Source of the DNA: Capsicum annuum
Taxonomy: Eukaryota > Streptophyta > Magnoliopsida > Solanales > Solanaceae
Length of the DNA stretch: 64,000 bases
Assembly: GCF_002878395.1 (NCBI RefSeq)
Contig: NC_061111.1
Span: 28,014,995 to 28,078,994, forward strand
Direction of reading: 5' to 3'
Below are positions 1-10,754 of the stretch, in pieces. The notes beneath the pieces were generated by a model. The model ran no database searches, was not told the DNA's origin, and saw only the letters and a program-made list of their open reading frames with translations. Numbering within the stretch: position 1 is the stretch's first letter; every line of letters starts with the position of its first letter. Both the position numbers and the translations under genes were made by a program.

Positions 1-645
1 CAAGGGCGGATTCTATATAGTTTATGAAATTACAGATTGTAGGGTGTACCATCTAGCTTTGAAGATTAACAAAGAGTAGAGTCATGATTTCAAGAAAGTG
101 TTTTAAAATTTATCAAATTATGCTCATGTGTTTTCAAATGTTTTAAGGTGATATATTTTATGAAATACTCTCACCTGTGTTGTATAAAAATGTATTTTTA
201 TTTTTGTATTGTTCTACGTACCAGTATATTTATATTGACGCCCTATATTTTAGGATCTGAGGATCAGTCCTAGGGTCCCGCTAAGTAGTAGATCATTGTC
301 AGATGATTGGGGTTGGTGAGCGTCCCTTATTTTGGAAGGCCTAGTCTTACATGATGATTTTATTATTTCTAGTTCATGGCCCGATTGGGGATCTTGTCCC
401 AGTTTCAGACACATGTTGCTTTCAGTTACTAGTAGAGATTTTGCAGACTTGTATAGATGGGTTTTAGTCTTGTTGAACTTATGCCGTGTTATTAGTTGAT
501 CTAATCAAATGACCATGTTTCTAATTGTTTTGTTTTCACATTTTATAGTATTTGAATTATGCATATGATTACCATTAGAAGCGCTCTCAGGCCTTCATGG
601 TTTGGGATGCTCATCGCAGTCAGGTCCTCAGTTTGGGTCATGATA
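1..645 (+). repeat. Element W 5' LTR (3' part only)
   Basis: This is the distal 645 bases of the LTR, truncated by the window start. It aligns end to end with 6062-6707 with only about one base of length difference. The last 60 bases show CpG to TpG/CpA changes relative to the other LTR. It ends TGATA at 641-645, where the partner LTR has TGACA. Confidence 0.85.
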
Positions 646-649
646 AACT

Positions 650-663
650 TGGTATCAAAGCAC
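650..663 (+). other. Element W primer binding site
   Basis: TGGTATCAAAGCAC lies four bases after the 5' LTR edge. It matches the plant initiator-methionine tRNA 3' end (TGGTATCAGAGC) with one change. It sets the element on the plus strand. Confidence 0.8.
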
Positions 664-3600
664 GATACATGGTCCCAGGGTGTCTATGAAGTTGTGTCTA
701 GTAGGGTCTTGCTTATGGGTGTGTTATGCACTATACTTATAATCAGGAGGCTAACGGGTATTTGGAGTTGTTTCTTATTCTTTCATACTCTAGTTCATTC
801 TATAGCACCGTCCATAAGAAAGTTATCCAAATTCCTTCGTTGTTCTAATTTCATGGGCCATGTCTCATTGTCGAGGCGATACAAGTCTAAGAGTCTAGCT
901 CCCCTAGTGATGTGGTTCTTTCTGAATGAGTTACCCATAAAGTTATAAGATAGCACAAGGACTTGAGAGGATTCCATTAGTGCTTCAAGGTGTATTGATT
1001 TAAGTGCGTACCTTTATCCTGATAAAATCATTCTTTTCAACCTTAGGTATAAGTGTATTCAGTCCCCCTTTCAAAATTCTTGTTGCAGATGTCATGCATA
1101 AGGGTAATGATGTGTAGCATAATATTGGAACTATAATTCCACCCAAGTAGTAGTATATGTTAAAGTGTCATGACCTATTGGTAGTGAGATGATCCAGAAG
1201 TTGGTGACATGAAGTCATAAGGTTAGCGGTCAGACTGAGGGTGACTTTTAAGTAAATAAGTAGTTTTAGTTGTATAACCCTTTGATTGAGGGGTGTTTTT
1301 TCTATTTATGATGGTTGGCTAATGTTATAGCAAGATTTATAGACTGTATGGTAGTTTGTGAAGAAAGTATTTGGCTATGATTATTATTGATTCAAATTAG
1401 GGAAAGAGCCTAGAGTGGATAGTTATGGTGGTTATAAAAATTAGTTATAGGTTGTGAATGGAAAGGGGTTGACTAGTCAATATGTTATGGGTAGAGACTC
1501 ATTGGTGTTTATGGAATTTGGTGATAGTGAGAATGTATGCATGGGTAAGTAGACTTAATGTGAGAAGGTATGTAGTCAATTTTGAGGTTTAGTAGTAATG
1601 TCATGGAGAGGATGTGGTTGTAGGTAGTAGTTAAGTGAAATTCCCCAACTTGATAGACTAGTATAGTATGGGGCATGCTTTATTGGTGGTACATGATTGA
1701 TTGTAGACTACATGCTTGAACTTTAGATGTGGTTGTGGTAAAAAGTATAGTAGCTTAAGATTAATTATGTATGTTTTGTGGGAAAGAATTAGTAGGCTTG
1801 ATGTGATTTGTAAGAGACCCTAGGTTGATAATTTATGAAAATTTTAAGTGGTAATTGTGAGGTATATGTGTGCACGAGGACTAGTGTTAAAATGATGAAT
1901 TCTAGTTGAATCATTAAGTGGATAAGAGCGTGGGTATATAAGAATAAGTTGAACCCCCAGGTAGCATGTTGTTAGATAAGGTTTATATATGTATAAGTGT
2001 CTTGTGTACCCAGTTTACATTCTTGAATTTTGTAGTATGGAGAAGTCTGGGGAGTTATTGTATGGTGTTCTTTAGAGTTGAATTGAAGAAAAATAGGTAG
2101 GCAATATGCATCTTTGGTATAGTTTTACAAATGTTGTTAAGTTGTGAGTTATGTGATTAGAGGTGTAATGCTAGTGTTTTAAGGAGTTGAAGATGGAGTG
2201 TTAAGTGTTTAGAAGCATAGATGCCTATGCCTATGATAATGTTGGTCATAAGTAGATGACTTTGGGGTTATAGAAAGCTATGATTAGTGCCCCTGAAGGG
2301 AATGTCCTAGAATGAATCTAGTGTCTTTACATTAAAATCACTGAGGGGAGTCTAGCATTTATGTGCATGGTGATACCTCTTTGTGTTGAGAGTGGTGGGT
2401 ATAAATTTGATGAGGGGTTATATTCTCAAGTTTAGGAGTGTGACTTTGATCTAAGGTGGGGATGACAGATTAAAGTAGCTCGCGAATTTTCTTGTGTGTC
2501 AAGTTTCAAGTAAGTATCATGATAAATTAACTCCTATTCAAGCAAGCTCCTCCTACTTTAATTTGAATGGACATCTACCAATGTCTTATGTATTCAAGTC
2601 CTGCCTATGTCTAAGGTTTGAGCTCTCTATGTAACTCATGTCTTGTCCCGATCTCCAAATTAGAAGCAATAATGTCCCTTAGTGATCCAATATTCTAAGT
2701 ATCCAAGCTCTATTTTATGTTGCTCATGAACCATAAATCTGTGTCCCAAATCATGCTTGTTCTAAGGAACTATGTTTTTGTATGTTACTAAATCATTTTA
2801 GGTCGGGATTAGCCAAAATGATAAAGTTTTGAGAAATCATGACTATTTCAGCTCTAAAAATAAGAAGAAATAGCTTCGAGTAGAAGTCCCTATCTGAATC
2901 GTCGACTTCATGAATTCCAAACTTATGTTATACGACTCGTGATATAAGCACTCATGTTTCTCATTACGGTCTGTCCTAAGGACTCATGCTATGTTGCGTT
3001 TATGCCAGAGCGTCTCTCTACTTATGATCTAGACACTTGATATATGAAGCACTTTATGATTGTATCGTATCTTCACCTTATGTCCCACCTTGAGTAGATC
3101 AACAAATATGTTGAGTAGTGTTTCTCCCATTCATGATGCTTATGCTAGGGTCCCTCAATGACCCTCTGTATGTTAGTATGATGGTGGTTATGGAAGTGTA
3201 GTAATGTTTTAGGTAGGGGTGTAGATGTTCTTGAAGGTGAAAATTTTGATGTGATTTCTTGAGCTAAGGTTATTAGAGAAGGGGGAAGAAGGAGATGAAC
3301 TATCGTTACGTGAAATAGTTAGGAAGAAAATATATGATGAAAATCTTTGCGAGAGTGATTGAATTTGTTGGTCTTAGTGGAGAGATCCAATGCACTATGT
3401 GTTTAGTACTCCTCGATTTAAGGCATGAGGTTGTTCAATTGTAGTGATAAGATGGAGAAGTATTCATAAAGGGACGTAGATTATAGGGTCCCATAACTTA
3501 AGCTAGCATCTTTTTACTCCGGGTTAGACTTCAAAATGGAAGTACGATGCAGTTAGACTCAAGCTCTTATGGTTATGTATTTAGCAGGTAAATTATAAGA

Positions 3601-4034
3601 TTAAGATGTTGAAATATGGTATTCATAGTTGAAATCACAGTGGAGAAGCGTCGCAAAGTAAAAAAATTTAAAGACTAATGGACGTATCAATTGGGGTAGA
3701 GAATGTTTCTATTCTATTATTATGTCCCACGAGAATCTCATCTCATGTCTTGTACGAATCTTAATCAGGCTGATGGTTCTTAGGAAAATTCATGCCTTCC
3801 AATGTTTTGATCATGTGCCATAAAACACATGCCAAGATCATGTCGATGTCAAGTTTCGTTATCTCATGATTTGTGCTTACACAATTTAATTGGCAATGTC
3901 ATGAAGCTCTTCTTGAATGTTTACGTATGTTCCATTGAGGAAAATAAAATTTCCTAATGTGAGATTACGTCCATTATTCCATACTTCTATAGCTTCAACA
4001 AAATCCTACCCATCATTCGAGGATGAATGATTCC
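664..4034 (+). other. Element W interior, no recognisable gene
   Basis: About 3.4 kb lies between primer site and purine tract. Bases 664-950 resemble the untranslated leader of Tekay-type elements. They contain an open frame of 129 codons (559-948) that starts inside the LTR and has no recognisable domain. From about 980 to 4030 I see stops in all frames at close spacing. I see no zinc knuckle, protease, reverse transcriptase or integrase motif on either strand. The usual gag-pol of this family needs about 4-5 kb, so the space is also too short. I infer a non-autonomous (LARD-like) interior. Extreme decay of a deleted gag-pol is the alternative. Confidence 0.6.
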
Positions 4035-4047
4035 AAGGGGGAGATAA
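4035..4047 (+). other. Element W polypurine tract
   Basis: AAGGGGGAGATAA directly precedes the TGTAACACTCC start of the 3' LTR. This is the expected position and composition for the plus-strand primer. Confidence 0.8.
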
Positions 4048-4420
4048 TGTAACACTCCGCATTTTCTGGGCTAGAATTCAAACCGTTGTTCCTATACATA
4101 TGGACCTGAACCCAACGATTCCTTGTTAATATATGTGTTATGATAAATTATATAGTGGAGGAATATCTTTGAATATTAATTGAGGTCACAAATATCTCTT
4201 AACTCAAAGACGAGTTGAGAATGTTTCTATCGATGAAGTTTTACAGAACACTTCAGCTTGTGTCAACTTTAAATGACCATTAATCCATGTAAATAATGGG
4301 TTATGTGTCCTACTTAATACAAAGAAATATCTTTTAGTCCTCTTTCCAATGCAACTGGTTTCACCTTAATCCGATATCGGAGTAGAAGTTATGTTCATTT
4401 TACTTAGAAGTATCTGTTTG

Positions 4421-4606
4421 TCAACTAAGTGACGACTACGCTATCACTTAGGTGATGACTAAGCTGACGAACCATTAACTAAGTGATGACCCATCAGCTC
4501 TAGTCGTCATCCTAGGATAGTAAGGGGGAAAGTTCAGCCTGAAAGTGACGACTTAGGTGATGAGCCGTTACCTAAGTGACGGGCCGTCAACCTTGGTCGT
4601 CAACTG
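4421..4606 (+). repeat. Degenerate short-word repeat in W LTR
   Basis: Words such as AAGTGACGAC, TTAGGTGATGA and CTAAGTGATGA, plus their inverses (GTCGTCA), recur about ten times in 186 bases. The spacing is irregular, so this is not a clean tandem array. It lies upstream of the presumed LTR transcription start region and could be an enhancer-type repeat, but no function is shown by the sequence. Confidence 0.5.
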
Positions 4607-5018
4607 AAGAATTTCTATAATTTTCTTTGGTTTCTTTAGGGGTATTTTGGTCTTTTGCTCACTCCAAAAACCTCCCCCACGAGTTTAAATCATACCCTAT
4701 GCATTAATACCCTATGCATTATAATCCATCTTCTATTAGTTTTTAACATCTCAAATCCTCTCCGCTGTTAAGAACAAGGAGAAATTAGGGTTTACTTCAA
4801 GGCAAGAATTCAAGTCTTTCAATCCAAGATTTTCCAAGAAAAGTGTCAAGATTAGGGTTCTATTCTTCAACTTAGGAACATAAGGTACGCGGGGCTGCCC
4901 TAAAAACTCTATGGGCATAAATTATGGTTTTATTAAGCTTTTGAAAGACTGTTATGATGTTTATAATAAGGGTTTGAACAATTGTTTTGAATAGCCAAAT
5001 CATGAAACCCTTTCAATG

Positions 5019-5044
5019 ATATATATATATATATATATATATAT
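5019..5044. repeat. (AT)13 microsatellite
   Basis: A pure AT dinucleotide run of 26 bases inside the W 3' LTR. It is likely polymorphic in length. Confidence 0.95.
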
Positions 5045-5495
5045 TGTTTTGGTCTAGAGGCCTCCCCTTAAAATTGATTTTTACTCGTGTATGTAAGTAT
5101 GCATTTTGAGTTTTGGAAATATTAAATTGAGAGCATGAATGACAAAACCTCTCTCATGTTATGATGCCTCTTGATTTCACATGTTGTAGGTTGTTCAATT
5201 GCATGTTTTGAAGCATAAGATAAGTGTTTTACTATTGTTCTGAACTTGATATTGATTATGTATTGAAGAGAGGGTGTTTTCTTGTTTATAAATGTTCAAG
5301 GTGATAATGGAAAGATTTGCATGGATTGTTATAAAGGAATTTACCATCATATGTTGAAATATTAAAAAAGGAGAATCTTTGAATAAGTTTTGCACATGTT
5401 TTGAAATAAGGACTCCCTTGCATTGTTTAAATATTTTTGGTGGTCAAATGACTGAGTTGATTGAAAAATCTAATTAAGAACATTGTATGGCTTAG

Positions 5496-5617
5496 CCGGG
5501 GGTCTATCGAAAACAACCTCTCTACTTCTTTGGAGGTAGCGGTATGGACTGCGTACACTTTACCCTCTCCAGACCCCACTTTGTGGGAATACACTGGGTT
5601 TGTTGTTATTGTTGTTG
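5496..5617 (+). mobile_element. 5'-truncated TS-type SINE
   Basis: The sequence contains GTATGGACTGCGTACACTTT, then CCAGACCCCAC, then GGGAATACACTGGGTTTG, then a (TTG)n tail. This is the 3' part of the Solanaceae TS SINE family as I know it. A perfect 13-bp target duplication, TTGTATGGCTTAG, flanks it at 5483-5495 and 5618-5630. The tRNA-derived head with the pol III A and B boxes is missing, so this is a 5'-truncated insertion unable to transcribe itself. It was inserted into the W LTR and is therefore younger than W. Confidence 0.9.
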
Positions 5618-6707
5618 TTGTATGGCTTAGACATACGACTTGAAAGTCTTGGTATGACGATACCAAATAGATGAATGTCATAGCATATTTAGAATAGACT
5701 AAAATACAGATTTTATTCAGATTTTGAATTCAGAAAGATGCATGTTTAGAAAAGGTTAAAAATGGGCATAAAGAGAGTTAGATGGTTATCCGAAGAAAGT
5801 ACGAGTTGAAAGACTCAACGCTAGAAACCGTGATTTGCCGACACGGGATTATGGTACCCTGCTTTGTGATCTTGTGTACCTTGATTCGTGTTGTCCCAAA
5901 TTGGGACTATGGTTAGGAGCGATGCTTTTTGATCTTGTGCACTACCATGACATGTTGATTTAATTAGAGATTTTGGCACCCTGATGTGTGATCTTGCGTA
6001 TCTCTTTTATAGATACTCCAATCCTTGCGGCAAACTTGGATTGGGGGCTTGGCCACCGAGTCAAAGGCGGATTCCATATAGCCCGTGGAATTACAGATTG
6101 TAGGGTGTACCATCTAGCTCGGAAGAATAACAAAGAGTAGAGTCATTATTTCAAGAAAGTGTTCTAAAATTTATCAAATTATGCCCATGTGTTTTCAAAT
6201 GTTTTAAGATGATATGTTTTATGAAATGCTCTCACCTATGTTGTATAAAAATGTATTTTTATTTTTGGATTGTTCTACATACCAATATATTTGTATTGAC
6301 CCCCTATATTTTAGGATCTGCGGATCATTCCTGGGGTCCCGCTAAGCAGTAGATCATTGTCAGACGATTGGAGTTGGTGAGCCTCTCTTATTTCGGAAGA
6401 CCTTATCGTACGTGATGATTTCATTGTTTTTAGTTCATGGTCCGACCGGGGGCCTTGTCCCGATTTCAGACACATGTTGCTTTCAGTTGTCAGTAGAGAT
6501 TTTGCAGACTTGTATAGATGGTTTTGAGTCTTGTTGAACTTATGCCGTGTTGTTAGTTGATATAATCAAATGACCATGTTTCCTTTTGTTTTGTTTCCGC
6601 ATTTTATAGTTTTTGAATTATGCATATGATTGTCAGTTAGAAGGGCGCTCGGCTGTTCATGGTTCGGGATGCTCGTCGCGGCCAGGGCCTCGATTCGGAT
6701 CGTGACA

Positions 6708-7181
6708 GTATGTTTACCAAAAGCTGCAGGGTGGCTTAATATTCTCAATATTAAATTGAAATCCGGCAGACATAAGCAAATTGTTTAGGGCTATTTACTT
6801 ACTAGTCTATTTAGTAAGTAATTTGTAAATAGCTTACTTGGAGCTATAGGAGGCAGGGATGTCCGTTAATTTTGGTAGTTAGTTCAGCTGGCGTTTCAGA
6901 ATAGATGTTTGCACGGAGGTTAGTTTTAGTTGTTTTTTCCCTCATGGATTGGCTGGTCAGCTACACTACACATAGTGTAGATATACTTTGTAATTAATAC
7001 AATATAAATTCTGGTAATTCTATTCAGCCTCTCAAATCTGTAACCCCATGGTTCATTGGCAGAGTTGTTAAATCTAATTTATGGGTTTTGCTTTAGTATG
7101 TGCCTCCAATATTTAAACACGAATTTTGTAGCTAAATATGACATTTACTGTTGTGTTTGCAGTATAGCTACAAAATATATC
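6708..7181. other. Unassigned spacer with LTR-like fragment
   Basis: There is no gene. A short hairpin is formed by CTATTTACTTACTAG (6791-6805) against AGTAAGTAA..GTAAATAG (6813-6832). Bases about 6840-7050 have the style of a copia LTR (a TAGTTAGTT run, then a possible TATA box near GTAGATATACTTTG, then AATACAATATAAATTCTG). I see no partner copy in the window, so this is only a guess at an old solo LTR fragment. Confidence 0.35.
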
Positions 7182-7442
7182 CTCCCTCCGTCCTATTTTA
7201 TGTGTCGTCATTTTCTTTTTGGTCTATCCTAAAAAAAATATCACATTTTCTTATTTAGCAACTATTTAATGATGTCATGCTTATTTTATTCTTATTGGCC
7301 CCACTTAATAAGAAAAGACAGCTAAAAAGTAAACATTAAAGTGACTTTAAGAGGAATAATACTATAAACTTTACAAGTCATCATTTATTTCTTAAATTCC
7401 GTGTCCTGTCAAAAGACGACACATTAAATAAGATGGAGGGAG
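7182..7442. mobile_element. Stowaway-like MITE (Tc1/Mariner type), 261 bp
   Basis: The left end starts CTCCCTCCGTCCTATTTTAT and the right end, read on the minus strand, starts CTCCCTCCATCTTATTTAAT. This gives terminal inverted repeats of about 26 bases with a few mismatches. The CTCCCTCCGT start is the Stowaway signature. TA follows the right end (7443-7444). The left TA is degraded to TC. It has no coding capacity and would need a mariner-type transposase supplied elsewhere. Confidence 0.88.
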
Positions 7443-7453
7443 TACGTAGCTAA

Positions 7454-7558
7454 TGATAATAAAGAGGGGGGAGAGGGTGAGGGATTAAATTTCTTATACC
7501 TTACTTGCCTGCAATAACCAATTAGTCGACTTTCCTGCTCAATAATGTTAACACCAAA
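7454..7558 (-). repeat. Copia A 3' LTR, distal fragment
   Basis: TGATAATAAAGAGG through AATGTTAACACCAAA matches 21947-22055 of the 5' LTR. It stops exactly where the Helitron starts. Confidence 0.85.
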
Positions 7559-7978
7559 TCTATATCTATATCTATATATTATTAAAAAGAGAGAACAAAA
7601 CTTCTACATAGGCCACTTGATAGTTTTGAACAAAAGATGGTTAAGGTAGTTATTAGTCACTACTAATTTTAATTTGCTTTTATCATTTTAAAGTAAATTC
7701 AAATTTTGACAGATTGTTTTAAGTTGTCATTTTTTTTTTAAATTCAAATTGTTAAAATTATATTGATGAGTTTGAGTCCTGATAAACTGCTAACTTCCAT
7801 CTATCTTTTTAAGTTTGAAATTTATACAATTTTTTACATGATGACTACTAAAGAAAATGATTTCTCTCCTCTTATTTGGATAAGTTTGCAACCCATCTTT
7901 GAGTAATCGTTGAAGCAACATTTTTCTTCAGACATCAACAACCCATCTATGATTATATTGTTGATTGATTTTGCAGCA

Positions 7979-8050
7979 ATGCGTATAATTCAAGTTTATG
8001 ATTCAGAGGATGGTGAACTCAAAGAAATTGAAGAAAGTATCTTAGCCTGA
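7979..8050 (+). pseudogene. Possible captured terminal exon in the Helitron
   Basis: A short frame of 23 codons, beginning MRIIQVYDSEDGEL and ending in TGA, directly follows a good splice-acceptor sequence (TTGATTGATTTTGCAG, ending at 7976). It is followed by AT-rich sequence like a 3' UTR. Helitrons commonly capture gene pieces, so this could be the last exon of a host gene. It is short, I cannot name the gene, and chance is not excluded. Confidence 0.3.
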
Positions 8051-8670
8051 AAAAGAGAGAATAAGATCATTATGGAAGAAGTATATGTGGAAATTTACAG
8101 TAATAAGTAAGCCTACAATATCTACTGAGGAAACAATCTTATTTTTTGTAAATGAAATTCTTCTGATTTATATTGAAAAACTAATCCCTTCTTTCTGTTA
8201 TTTACTTATTAATGGAAATTATACAAATTTTTGCCTCATTTTAAAGTGCTTTAACTTTTGTAGAAAGTTTGAAATTTACGACATGTTTGTTTTTTAATGA
8301 ATTTGAGTTTATCTATTCTATTATTATTAAAGATCTTCAAAATGTAAAATCTAATAATCTTGATGTAAATTAAATCATTCAGTAAGGTAGGGTCGTGTAT
8401 TTTTAAATTGTAAGTGCTCTCCTTACTCATCTTTATGGTTGATAAGTTTTGTATATACGAATTAGACTCAAATAAAGTTATGCAATGTGCTTATTCTGCT
8501 CTGTTTAGGTATTCCATTAGTCGCCTATAATGGTTGCTCATGAAATGTTTAAATTTCATTGATTTTTGTTTGTGGTGGGTGGTATACTGCCTTTGTGACG
8601 AAAGCTGGTGGCTTTTCTTTGTTTATGACGAGCAACTCCTTCTAATACATGAAAATAGAATAATATCTGT

Positions 8671-9010
8671 CAGCTATAGCTTCTTAATGTAACTATATCT
8701 TTATTACATTTTGTTCTTACAATTTGCTTAAAAAGTGTTTTAAGTAATTGTTTATGCACAAATAATGACTTATAGCTTTCTTGATCGGGTATATCTTCTT
8801 GGTTTTATTGTTCAGTTGTCCATTTTGGTTCATGCTGAAAAGTTTACTACCATCTGCTGCGACCTTTACTAAGCAATGTACTCTTGATTTATCTAAGGAG
8901 TTAAATAAAATCTTCGAGAGGCATAATATATACGGTAAAGATCATCTTTAGTAAGTGTAGTACACTTTTGATTAAATATCATTTATTACAAGTAGAGATG
9001 TTTGCAATTT
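8671..9010 (+). repeat. Helitron internal duplicated segment, copy 1
   Basis: CAGCTATAG..ATGTTTGCAATTT is a diverged direct copy of 14221-14580. The shared words include AGCAATG.ACTCT.GATTTATC and AAGTGTAGTA.AC. Copy 2 lies just inside the Helitron 3' end, so copy 1 may mark an older or tandem Helitron 3' region that lost its terminus. Confidence 0.7.
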
Positions 9011-9816
9011 GAAAAGCTGTAACATGTTTAACAAATCATATAGTAATTAATTTTTCTCTATGTTTTTATGAAGATTTATACACTTCATACCTTAACTATA
9101 CCATGGCAAAAGATAAAATATAAGTTGTGTAGTATAGTGTAAATTTTATGAGGTCATGATACATTGAAAGGCAACAATGGGATAAAAATTAGATGCAATG
9201 TTGTTGTGTACATCCTTTTCTCTCCTCGGCTTATATAAAGTTTCTTAATTTGTGTATATCTCAAATGAATCAAGGTTTTCTAGAGCTTCGATTCTCAGGA
9301 GCAACCTTCGACAATCCATTTAAGTACTCTTGCAGTTCTTAATTACTTCTTGCATTTACTCTTTAATTAGTTCTATTGTGGTTCCCTCTTTACTGCAAAA
9401 AGGAAGTTACTTGGGACTGAAACTTCATTCGGGTAATTCAAATATTTTTGTCGATAACTTTTTCGTGGCTTATTTGCTAATCCTATCACCAAGCATAAAT
9501 GTATGCTGCAAGCAAATGATAGACAACTGATGCGATCAGATCAAAAGTCTATTACATCGTATTCTAGCTTCACCAGCTTAACGTCTACATTCGATGACGA
9601 GCTTAGGTGTAACCAATGGTGAAAACAATCCCAGCAGCCTCTATTCCTAGATGTGTGATGATTGTCTTTTTATCCTTCACAAAAGTTATTTATTTACATA
9701 TCTCTTAAAATTTGTATTATTTTGTTCATCAAACTTGAATAATATTAGTCCCACACACATATGCTTTTCTTTCTCCACATAATCTTTATTATATTTTTTT
9801 TTATCAATTTGTAATA
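9011..9816 (+). other. Helitron filler, no clear gene
   Basis: AT-rich sequence. Short open stretches such as 9330-9530 show no recognisable domain. A passage around 9530-9660 (GATGCGATCAGATC.., ..CAGCAGCCTCTATTCC) is less AT-rich and might be captured genic DNA, but nothing identifies it. Confidence 0.35.
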
Positions 9817-9933
9817 ATGTATCCTTTTTCAAGGGGAATATTTGCCAAGACCAAGAGGATAAGATTAGAGAATGGAACATCGTTTGTTCACGATATAAAT
9901 GCGCAATTCTCTAGCGGTGTCATACAAATGGTT
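9817..9933 (+). pseudogene. Exon-like ORF in the Helitron, broken by element N (5' part)
   Basis: An open frame with ATG at 9817 runs to 9933 and is cut by the insertion at 9934. The same frame continues after the 3' target duplication at 14129 and ends at TAG 14156-14158, about 48 codons in all. Residues such as RIRLENG, FVHDINAQF and IQMVKRKI look more protein-like than the surrounding AT-rich DNA. Preceding TTTTTCAAG (9825-9833) could be a splice acceptor. I do not recognise the protein. It could be a captured exon or chance. Confidence 0.35.
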
Positions 9934-10737
9934 TGATACAAGTACGACCACGAAGATGGATGCATGTGAGAGCGTAATGAACCCGAAACTTGGAATGTGC
10001 AAGTGAAGGACTTAAAACACACCAACCCAACCCTAATCTCACACTTGGAATGTAAATAGGAGCCTTGGAACACAACAAGACAACCCCTAGATTACACTTG
10101 AAGGGCGCCTACCTCTAGAGGGACATTTTGGATATTTTAGCTTCTATAGTTGTAACGGCTATAAATAGAATAATGTAGGGTTTCATTCATTAGTTTTTGT
10201 TGAAAATTGAAAGTTGTAACACTTAGAAACATCTCTCTCTTGTGAGAAAGACCTCTTGGCCAAAAACATTGTAACTAGGTTTTAACTTGAGTGTGGAATC
10301 ACTCGTGTTAGATTTATGACTTAATACGTTGGTGTTTTAGAGGAGGTAAAGTTCCTTTTGTGTCAACATAGGAGTTAGGTATTTGTTGTGTGTAGTGTTA
10401 AGGGTCCAAGAGTCCACCAAATTTTTGAATTCTTAAGATTATACCCTCACTTGTCTAACTATCTATCCTTTTATTTATTGTAATTTGTAACTATTTATGT
10501 CTTGTAATTCTAAGTCATTTGGTTGTCATTGTTTCACATTGTTGTTGTTATCTTGTTCATCATCTTGTATTTTAACTTAGTTTGATTTGTGGCTGTTTTG
10601 GTGTTGAAATACACCATTTTATCTCATTCTTGTTGTTGTAGTGAATCCGAGAGTGGTCACCAAAAGGGTCCTCGATTCTTGAACTTGTGGACTAATTTTG
10701 ATGTGTGTTTCGTGCCTCCCTTGTCTTTATCATATCA
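9934..10737 (+). repeat. Element N 5' LTR (804 bp)
   Basis: A direct repeat of 13312-14123. A possible TATA box is GGCTATAAATAGAATAATG near 10160, with an untranslated-leader-like region after it. It ends ATATCA before the primer site. Confidence 0.9.
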
Positions 10738-10754
10738 TTTGGTATCAGAGCATG
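10738..10754 (+). other. Element N primer binding site
   Basis: TTTGGTATCAGAGCATG contains an exact match to the initiator-Met tRNA end (TGGTATCAGAGC) next to the LTR edge. Confidence 0.9.

Larger units (their letters stand above)
1..6707 (+). mobile_element. Element W: Ty3/gypsy-type LTR retrotransposon without coding capacity (LARD-like)
   Basis: Bases 1-645 are repeated at 6062-6707 with about 90% or lower identity by eye. Both copies run up to the same TG..CA-type LTR edge. The first copy is followed by an initiator-Met tRNA primer site, and the second is preceded by a purine tract. This fixes a plus-strand element with 5' LTR (cut by the window), interior 646-4047 and 3' LTR 4048-6707. 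The LTR start (TGTAACACTCC) and the 'attcgaggatgaatg' sequence before the purine tract are typical of plant Tekay/Del-type gypsy elements. The interior has no open frame of 60 codons or more beyond about position 980. It is either a non-autonomous large derivative or a completely decayed copy. The left target duplication is outside the window. Confidence 0.8.
4048..6707 (+). repeat. Element W 3' LTR, 2660 bp, with nested SINE
   Basis: The LTR starts TGTAACACTCCGCATTTTC and ends CGTGACA. Its last 645 bases match bases 1-645. It is long even for Tekay-type elements. Within it are an imperfect run of AGGTGATGA/AAGTGACG words (4421-4606), a leader-like stretch around 4740-4880, an (AT)n microsatellite at 5019-5044, and a SINE at 5496-5617. 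The five bases after it are GTATG; the matching left duplication is off the window. Confidence 0.85.

Noticed and set aside
650..663. tRNA genes suggested by repeated initiator-Met tRNA matches
   Set aside because: Only 12-14 bases match, always next to an LTR; these are primer binding sites, not genes.
5427..5681. Open frames on both strands around 5430-5680
   Set aside because: They lie across the SINE and LTR sequence; the translated text is just the SINE read in both directions.
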